10,789 nucleotides of DNA from Nitrososphaeraceae archaeon (lineage in GTDB: Archaea > Thermoproteota > Nitrososphaeria > Nitrososphaerales > Nitrososphaeraceae): the NCBI GenBank assembly GCA_025936955.1, contig JAICSL010000030.1:1-10789 (forward strand), in the 5' to 3' direction. The position numbers and the translations under genes were made by a program. The notes under the pieces are model-generated. The model made no database searches. It was not told the origin of the DNA and worked only from the letters and a program-made list of their open reading frames with translations. Below, piece by piece: positions 6,850 to 10,789 of the stretch; the stretch's first letter is position 1; every line of letters begins with the position of its first letter.

Positions 6850-7056
6850 TTATGATTTATTAATTTTATATCCAAAAGGCTCTGTAGCTGAATTACATAT
6901 CTCTGCAAGTAATTCTGTATATCTTTTTACGTCGTAATGATAGGTTTTTTCATTAATTAGTTCAATTGGAATAGTTCTAGTTTTATTACTACTATTACCT
7001 CCATATCGTTTTTTCTTGCAGTAGTAGTAATCACTATAATATATCTCAAACTCCAT
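6850..7056 (-). pseudogene. Probable C-terminal remnant of a family-B DNA polymerase
   Basis: A 68-codon frame that seems to hold two separated pieces of a B-family DNA polymerase. The first 20 residues, MEFEIYYSDYYYCKKKRYGG, resemble the segment after the polymerase motif C in archaeal PolB proteins, where a 'LExE...F...KKRYA' pattern is usual. The rest, IPIELINEKTYHYDVKRYTE to NSATEPFGY, resembles the extreme C-terminus of such enzymes (YDVxRYxELL...PFGY). The thumb region that should separate the two is missing, and everything N-terminal (exonuclease and most of the palm) is absent. An in-frame stop lies two codons before the ATG. It is therefore a decayed gene rather than a working enzyme. 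The match is from memory of family motifs, without alignment, so confidence is moderate. It lies 46 nt downstream of the 77-residue protein gene, same strand, in the RadA-like operon. Confidence 0.45.
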
Positions 7057-7101
7057 TCTTTAGTAATTAAAATATTATCACTATTTTCTTCATTTTGATC
7101 T

Positions 7102-7335
7102 CTATTCTGTATAATCTGTTAGTAGTTTGTAGTGATGAAAAATTATAGACATAAAAATTGGCTGTATTCTTACAGATTTAACAGCATATGAGCTTGCAGA
7201 AGTGTATAAATATGCCATAGAAAACATTCTATCAAATATCTTTCTATCTGACTTATTAATCAAACTACGAAATTGTTTCCATTCATTTTCTTCTTCTCTA
7301 CTAGATATTCTAAATGAAGAAATCGTTCTACCCAT
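7102..7335 (-). CDS. 77-residue protein of unknown function, co-transcribed with the RadA-like gene
   Basis: A small soluble, mainly helical protein starting MGRTISSFRISSREEENEWK. The charged middle (residues about 15-35, SDRKIFDRMF) is followed by a more hydrophobic C-terminal half with SASSYAVKSVRIQPIFMSII and HHYK. The ATG at 7335 has AAGGT about 8 nt upstream and begins 5 nt after the stop of the RadA-like gene. A TTG at 7356 would overlap that gene by 16 nt and is less likely. The close spacing shows an operon. The sequence has the feel of a conserved archaeal small protein rather than a random frame: good codon use, a well-formed ribosome binding site and no low-complexity stretch. I cannot name a family. 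A role as partner of the RadA-like protein is inferred from position only. Confidence 0.72.
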   Translation of the reverse strand: MGRTISSFRISSREEENEWKQFRSLINKSDRKIFDRMFSMAYLYTSASSYAVKSVRIQPIFMSIIFHHYKLLTDYTE

Positions 7336-7340
7336 ACGAA

Positions 7341-8192
7341 TTACCTTAGAGAACAAGAAACAGTTAGCAGATCTCTTTCTGTAATTGAAAAGGAGTTGCT
7401 ATTACTGAGATCATTAATGTTATTTTTGTGCCAGCTATTTCTTATGTGTATATCAATCAAGGCATTATCATTATTATTGGCCACCATTTCAATACACTTA
7501 TCAAATCTTGAAAGAATAATTTTGTGATCATATGGTGTAGCTGATTTATTTTGATAAAGTCCATCTTCATACGCCAGTGATACAATAAACAAAACATCTT
7601 CTAATGCTCTTGTTGTTGTAATTGAATTTATAATTCCACATATCAAATATTTTGCTTCTTTGATTTCAATTTGAGGATCATGTACAAACATGTTTAGTAA
7701 ATCAGAAATAACTATTATTTTAGAATCAAATTTCTGAATAACATGAGATAACTCATGTATGATCATATTTGTCAACTGATATATTGTAAATACTCTACTT
7801 ATGATTATATGCCGTAAAATTTGTTCGATATCCGCTCCGCATTGTCGTGCAAAATTCACACATTGATAAATATCTGTATTATTTCCAGCATCAACAAATA
7901 TCACATTAGAAGTATCAAATCCTATCTTGTGTCCCTTTTTTGATAAAGCACTAATGCATAATCTTGTTATAAGTATCTGAGTGTATTTTCGTTTGCCCAC
8001 AATAGACAATCTATGACCGGTTGTAATCTTTAAGACAGAATCAATCTTTTCAATGCCTGATGTTAAGAATGTATGCTTGTTACTAAATTCTTTGAAAGCG
8101 GTTTGAAATTTTATTGGCATTATTAATGATGAAAGATGAGGTTTTTGTTTATCATTATTTTGTTGATGAATATGCTCTAACTCTATTTCCAT
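7341..8192 (-). CDS. RadA/RecA-superfamily paralogue with degenerate Walker A motif
   Basis: A 283-residue protein with the layout of the RadA/RecA ATPase core. FLTSGIEKIDSVLK (42-55) matches the 'LTTGxxxLDxLL' entry; NVIFVDAGNNTDIYQCVNFA (96-115) matches RadA 'VxYIDTExxFRPERI'; IISRVFTIYQLTNMI matches the 'IxVARAFNxxHQ' strand; and KIIVISDLLNMF (158-169) lies where Walker B 'LIVVDSLTxxF' should be. The P-loop is ruined: SIVGKRKYTQI (63-73) stands in place of GxxGxGKTQL, so the GK[S/T] is lost, and the Walker B Asp is shifted. ATP hydrolysis is unlikely. The C-terminal third is short and polar. The ATG at 8192 begins the gene, preceded by two direct repeats (8204-8221) and a TATA element. Next in the operon come a 77-residue protein and a polymerase remnant, suggesting a repair or damage-tolerance role like the bacterial RecA-like ImuA. 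That role is inference. Confidence 0.78.
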   Translation of the reverse strand: MEIELEHIHQQNNDKQKPHLSSLIMPIKFQTAFKEFSNKHTFLTSGIEKIDSVLKITTGHRLSIVGKRKYTQILITRLCISALSKKGHKIGFDTSNVIFVDAGNNTDIYQCVNFARQCGADIEQILRHIIISRVFTIYQLTNMIIHELSHVIQKFDSKIIVISDLLNMFVHDPQIEIKEAKYLICGIINSITTTRALEDVLFIVSLAYEDGLYQNKSATPYDHKIILSRFDKCIEMVANNNDNALIDIHIRNSWHKNNINDLSNSNSFSITERDLLTVSCSLR

Positions 8193-8203
8193 AATATAAA
8201 ACC

Positions 8204-8221
8204 AAAGTACCGTAAAGTACC
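8204..8221. repeat. Two direct repeats of AAAGTACC, 10-nt period, in the RadA-like gene leader
   Basis: AAAGTACC occurs at 8204-8211 and again at 8214-8221, exactly one helical turn apart, 12-29 nt upstream of the ATG at 8192. Each contains the self-complementary core GTAC. Two sites on the same DNA face just downstream of the promoter suggest a cooperative repressor site. The binder is unknown. Confidence 0.5.
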
Positions 8222-8237
8222 TAATAAATTGAGAATA

Positions 8238-8250
8238 ATAAGTATAAACT
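8238..8250 (-). promoter_or_regulatory. TATA-type promoter of the RadA-like operon
   Basis: The minus strand reads TTTATACTTAT, containing the octamer ATACTTAT seen in other promoters here, about 46-58 nt upstream of the ATG. Transcription would start near 8215-8225, so the direct repeats at 8204-8221 would overlap the start site. Confidence 0.45.
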
Positions 8251-8350
8251 ATTGCAGGACTGGATTTTGATCGTCAATCTCAGAAAGTCTCGCCATCAGA
8301 TAAATCCTTTTCAAAAACCCAAGAAATTCCTTAGAATAGGATTTGTCTTT
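8249..8350 (-). pseudogene. Possible gene remnant upstream of the RadA-like operon
   Basis: An open stretch of 33 codons, bounded by a TAG at 8351-8353 and a TAG at 8249-8251, reads KEFLGFLKRIYLMARLSEID then DQNPVLQ. It looks like the C-terminal end of a helical protein. Upstream on the same strand a neighbouring frame contains NTPEEDKSEVVSHLLLERQ, which could be the preceding part after a frameshift. No start codon, ribosome binding site or family can be shown. It may equally be a chance frame. Confidence 0.22.
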
Positions 8351-8435
8351 CTAATAAAAGATGGGACACCACTTCAGACTTATCTTCTTCAGGAGTATTT
8401 ATTATGAATAAACTGAATTAATGGCATTCATGCAA

Positions 8436-8879
8436 CTATGATGATATAGTGGTTTTGCCTGGGATTGGAGTCATTCCAAAGTGACTCTTAGTCTTGAGAG
8501 AATCAGGCATTATACTCACATCACCATTGCTTGATAGCTTTAACTATTGGAATTATCAATTGATCCTTCCTCCATAGATATCGTAGCAGTGTCATAATAT
8601 GTACTAGTGCTTGTCTTTCCTGTAACATCAAAGTCAGCAGCAGATATAGTAGCAGTTATAGTATGCTTATGCATATATGAGCCAACTAATTTCATCATAT
8701 CAAACGAAGCATTGAAAAAATAAGAGACTTAACTTTGATTCATTAAATGCCATGTCCCAGAAACTTTCCGTGCTCGTTTATCATCTGAACCGTTTTGTAC
8801 ACGTAATAATGCTGCTCTGATTAGAGAAGGCAACAGCAGATACGAAACCAAATATCAGAACGAATGAGGAGAAAATCTG
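8436..8879 (-). pseudogene. Decayed gene for a secreted protein (two frameshifts, one stop, no start codon)
   Basis: Reading the minus strand in three linked pieces restores a protein of about 145 residues. Piece 1 (8879 to about 8812) is a signal peptide, IFSSFVLIFGFVSAVAFSNQ. Piece 2 (about 8821 to 8540, shifted frame) runs GSDDKRARKVSGTWHLMNQS, an in-frame TAA (8729-8731), then VSYFFNASFDMMKLVGSYMH and HTITATISAADFDVTGKTS. Piece 3 (8540 to 8436, third shift) reads KLSSNGDVSIMPDSLKTKSH and FGMTPIPGKTTISS before TAG. The composition (beta-rich, SGTW near the start, NHFG-like SHFG near the end) resembles secreted beta-sandwich proteins of ammonia-oxidising archaea, from memory. A TATA element (TTTATATAAT, 8889-8898) survives upstream, but no ATG, GTG or TTG is in frame with the signal peptide. 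The lesions could in principle include sequencing errors, but four in 450 nt argue for real decay. Confidence 0.6.
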
Positions 8880-9090
8880 CGACAGCAGATTATATAAACA
8901 AAGTTTTCCTTTTCATTTTTAAAAATAATGTGTAAGGGAAGTTAAATTTTTCATTAGATTTTTCTACTAATAATATCTTACATGATTCATGCAGATCATA
9001 CAGATCTTGGGTAGATAGCATACATCTTTCAAAAATGAAATAAGGTTATATAAAAACTCTTCATATTTCGATGATCTCTGTATTAATAAT
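8880..9090. other. Intergenic region, nothing coding seen
   Basis: This lies between the decayed secreted-protein gene and the terminator of the 57-residue peptide. It contains the TATA element of the pseudogene (8889-8898). A plus-strand TATA-like TTATATAAAAAC near 9046-9057 precedes an 11-codon frame at 9072, which is too short to call. The rest is AT-rich with frequent stops. Confidence 0.5.
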
Positions 9091-9119
9091 AAAAAAATAT
9101 TTGTAGATCATGATACAAA
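9091..9119 (-). terminator. Hairpin plus T-run terminator of the 57-residue peptide gene
   Basis: On the minus strand TTTGTA (9119-9114) pairs with TACAAA (9105-9100) around an 8-nt loop that contains TCATGA. A run of seven T (9097-9091) follows within 3 nt. The stem begins 20 nt after the stop codon of the small membrane protein gene. This is the clearest terminator in the window. Confidence 0.55.
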
Positions 9120-9138
9120 GATGCTTTGTTTTATACTA

Positions 9139-9312
9139 TCAGGACTTTATCCTACTATAAATCCAGTATCCTACACCGACGACTATCGCCAAGATTATTA
9201 TTCCTATAAAAACAGATGCAATTACCTTTATCAAAAAGACTATAATTGCAATTATTATGATTAATGCTATTATACCCACAATTATTGATCCAATTGTTCC
9301 ACCCAGTCCCAT
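9139..9312 (-). CDS. 57-residue hydrophobic membrane peptide
   Basis: A small gene with start ATG at 9312 and stop TGA at 9139-9141. The product begins MGLGGTIGSIIVGIIALIII, continues with a second hydrophobic run (VIASVFIGIIILAIVVGVG) and ends in a short basic tail (YWIYSRIKS). It is nearly all Gly, Ile, Val, Leu and Ala, with one Lys between the two segments, so it should form two membrane helices or one long hairpin. Support for a real gene: an unbroken frame with strongly non-random composition, a promoter element (ATACTTAT, 9384-9391) upstream, a purine-rich GAAGAAGAGAAG 9-20 nt before the ATG, and a hairpin/T-run terminator 20 nt after the stop. It stands alone. No function can be assigned; a glycine-rich toxin-like or stress-membrane peptide is possible but unproven. 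Confidence 0.7.
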   Translation of the reverse strand: MGLGGTIGSIIVGIIALIIIIAIIVFLIKVIASVFIGIIILAIVVGVGYWIYSRIKS

Positions 9313-9877
9313 ACTATTGTCTTCTCTTCTTCAGGCAGATATAGAATAAAGAGGTTGCAGATCAATTCTTACGGAATTTGGTTATAAGTATATTTTGTTA
9401 GTATGCTTTATGTGAAAAAGTTCAAATAATTATTAAAACATACCCCCGTCCTAACGATTTTAAAAGTTTAAAGAAAGACTCATTACATTGCTAATTTAAG
9501 AGCAGATATTCTATAACCAAACGATAGTTTTATGAACAATAATATCAATGAAGGTTCGACAGAATCCAGTAAAATTTGACTCAAACATACCGCCAAGAAT
9601 AAAATATATCATAAAAGTGGTTGGAGTGAGGATGGCTGAATACAGATATTATTGTTAAATAAACTAACAAAAATGGACAATTCTATGGTTGCCAATGTTC
9701 CACTCTGATAGTTAGATACGATTGTCCACCATATTCATGTATATTATTTACTATCAACATAAATGCTAACGTCGTAGAATTGATAATAGAGGAGTGCTAC
9801 AAAATTTGTACTGGACTTATTATCAATTAAGAGATATGGCACGACAATTATCTAATGGAAGCCTTTAATACACTACA
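9313..9877. other. 565-nt gene-poor region between the small peptide and the Coq4 gene
   Basis: Besides the promoter of the small peptide I see only short frames. One is a 36-codon plus-strand ORF, 9548-9658, starting MKVRQNPVKFDSNIPPRIKY with no ribosome binding site. Another is a 25-codon minus-strand frame from an ATG in the 9770 region, containing NNIHEYGGQSYLTIRVEHWQ. Either could be a remnant or chance. An 8-bp inverted repeat, TGGACAAT (9674-9681) and ATTGTCCA (9721-9728), is not beyond chance. No RNA gene is visible. Confidence 0.5.
9384..9391 (-). promoter_or_regulatory. Promoter element of the 57-residue peptide gene
   Basis: Minus strand ATACTTAT, followed by AACC, about 72-79 nt upstream of the ATG at 9312. 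It predicts a leader of about 45 nt, longer than for the other genes here. Confidence 0.35.
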
Positions 9878-10621
9878 CTAAGACAGTCCTGCATCTTTTA
9901 GATTGGGATACTGATACCAGCTAGGACCCTCCTTGATAGGAGTGATATTTAGATCCTTCCTTAATTCCTCGATTGGCTTTTCAACCATCTCTTCAAATTT
10001 CACAGGAAAGAGGGGTTTTGCTTCACGCCCCATTTTTATCCCTTTAGATAGAGTGTCAAATACTAAACCAGACTGCAGCTTTTCAGATTCTGGAATCTTG
10101 GCTAACCCCGGAAAACAAGCTGCAGCTACGGCAATAAGATCTACTAGCATGAATGCAGGATAAGCATATTGAGTAACATTCAATGCTATAACCCCTATCT
10201 CGCCAAGATACATATTAAACCCACTTATTGTATGGTACAAATCATGTGTTTTACGAACCCTCATAGTAACATAGTCTGATAAATCATCAAGGCTTGGTCT
10301 ATCCCTAGACTTGTAAAAGTGTACTTGAAGACCCATAGATTTCATCAACGTGGCATAAGTATATCCTAATGAATTTTTTGGTAATTTTAGAAGCTCGTCT
10401 AAGTTATAATCAGGACCCATATATCTTTCATCGAGCATTCGTGCAGAGGCGGGATCTTTCTGTAGCTTCTCTATGCAGTTATTCATCCAAATGGTCTTAC
10501 TGAAACCATCCTCTAGATCAAAGACACTATCTAACTTACCTGGATTTGCTCCAAAATGTTTGATCATTCCTCCAATTAATTCCAAATTCTCTACCTTGCT
10601 CATCAGATCCATGTAACCCAT
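9878..10621 (-). CDS. Coq4-family protein
   Basis: A 247-residue protein of the Coq4 family, known from ubiquinone biosynthesis in eukaryotes and some bacteria, where it binds a metal and acts on the quinone ring precursor. The family pattern is clear: LQKDPASARMLDERYMGPDY (53-72), LPKNSLGYTYATLMKSMGL (80-98), and the metal-binding centre THDLYHTISGFNMYLGE (125-141) with H126, D127, H130 and E141. The usual spacing in HDxxH-(x)11-E is 11; here only 10 residues separate H130 and E141. The segment IGVIALNVTQYAYPAFMLVD to AAACF (142-170) is hydrophobic, fitting binding to membrane-borne isoprenoid substrates. The start is the ATG at 10621, the first in frame; a second Met at codon 4 is possible. 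Thaumarchaea are not known to make ubiquinone, so a different quinone or isoprenoid substrate is likely (inference). No partner gene is adjacent. Confidence 0.92.
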   Translation of the reverse strand: MGYMDLMSKVENLELIGGMIKHFGANPGKLDSVFDLEDGFSKTIWMNNCIEKLQKDPASARMLDERYMGPDYNLDELLKLPKNSLGYTYATLMKSMGLQVHFYKSRDRPSLDDLSDYVTMRVRKTHDLYHTISGFNMYLGEIGVIALNVTQYAYPAFMLVDLIAVAAACFPGLAKIPESEKLQSGLVFDTLSKGIKMGREAKPLFPVKFEEMVEKPIEELRKDLNITPIKEGPSWYQYPNLKDAGLS

Positions 10622-10663
10622 TTTATGACACTGTTTAAAGAAAATGTATTAATTAATTTTTCT

Positions 10664-10672
10664 GTATATATG
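10664..10672 (-). promoter_or_regulatory. Possible TATA box of the Coq4-family gene
   Basis: Minus strand CATATATAC lies 43-51 nt upstream of the ATG and predicts a leader of about 20 nt. An alternative AT-rich element, ATTAATTAAT at about 10648-10657, would fit a leaderless start. I cannot choose between them. Confidence 0.35.
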
Positions 10673-10789
10673 AAAACGAAGGTTGAGACGAGTTTGATTT
10701 CAAACCACACAGACGAACTTATTAGATCGTGCACGATTAATGTTGGATCTGATGTTTTAATGCCTCACAGAATATATAATAATATTATA

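Noticed and set aside
9552..9568. tRNA T-loop-like GGTTCGACAGAATCC
   Set aside because: The spacing does not fit a T arm and no acceptor or anticodon stem can be built around it.
9548..9658. 36-codon plus-strand ORF with a basic product
   Set aside because: Too short, no ribosome binding site, no clear promoter and no motif. It could be chance in an AT-rich spacer.
9674..9728. Inverted repeat TGGACAAT ... ATTGTCCA with a 39-nt gap
   Set aside because: Eight-base arms with this gap are expected several times by chance in 10 kb, and no gene or T-run is associated.
10726..10737. Perfect 12-nt palindrome ATCGTGCACGAT
   Set aside because: A 12-nt perfect palindrome is expected a few times per 10 kb by chance, and it is not placed at an obvious promoter.

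Overview
The window reads as chromosomal DNA of an AT-rich archaeon, most likely an ammonia-oxidising thaumarchaeon of the Nitrososphaera/Nitrosocosmicus type. This is an inference from several archaeal traits: TATA-type promoters, apparently leaderless starts, a tandem winged-helix regulator beside a small membrane protein, a RadA-like paralogue, NikR with a NiCoT-type nickel permease, and a Coq4-family protein. I see no rRNA, tRNA, CRISPR array, insertion sequence or phage gene.

Layout. Positions 2-938 (+) hold a membrane protein, cut by the left edge, followed 4 nt later by a tandem winged-helix regulator. Positions 1085-1748 (+) hold a 23-nt perfect palindrome, a TATA box and a secreted protein rich in Met, His and Cys. 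Positions 2215-4257 (-) are a two-gene redox operon: the membrane electron carrier CcdA, then a membrane-anchored DipZ-like thioredoxin. Positions 4928-6418 (-) are a nickel pair, NikR and a NiCoT permease. Positions 6850-8192 (-) hold a RadA-like protein with a ruined P-loop, a 77-residue protein of unknown function, and what looks like the broken tail of a family-B DNA polymerase. Positions 8436-8879 (-) are a clearly decayed gene for a secreted protein. Positions 9139-9312 (-) encode a 57-residue hydrophobic peptide with its own terminator. Positions 9878-10621 (-) encode a Coq4-family protein.

How the genes fit together. Two functional blocks are clear. CcdA and the DipZ-like protein carry cytosolic reducing power across the membrane to an extracytoplasmic thioredoxin domain. 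NikR senses nickel, and the permease imports it, probably for a nickel enzyme such as urease elsewhere in the genome. The third block is the most unusual: an inactive RadA-like protein, a small partner and a polymerase remnant, which recalls bacterial mutasome cassettes but appears partly dismantled here. The spaces between genes are large and contain several protein-like fragments, so the region seems to be losing genes.
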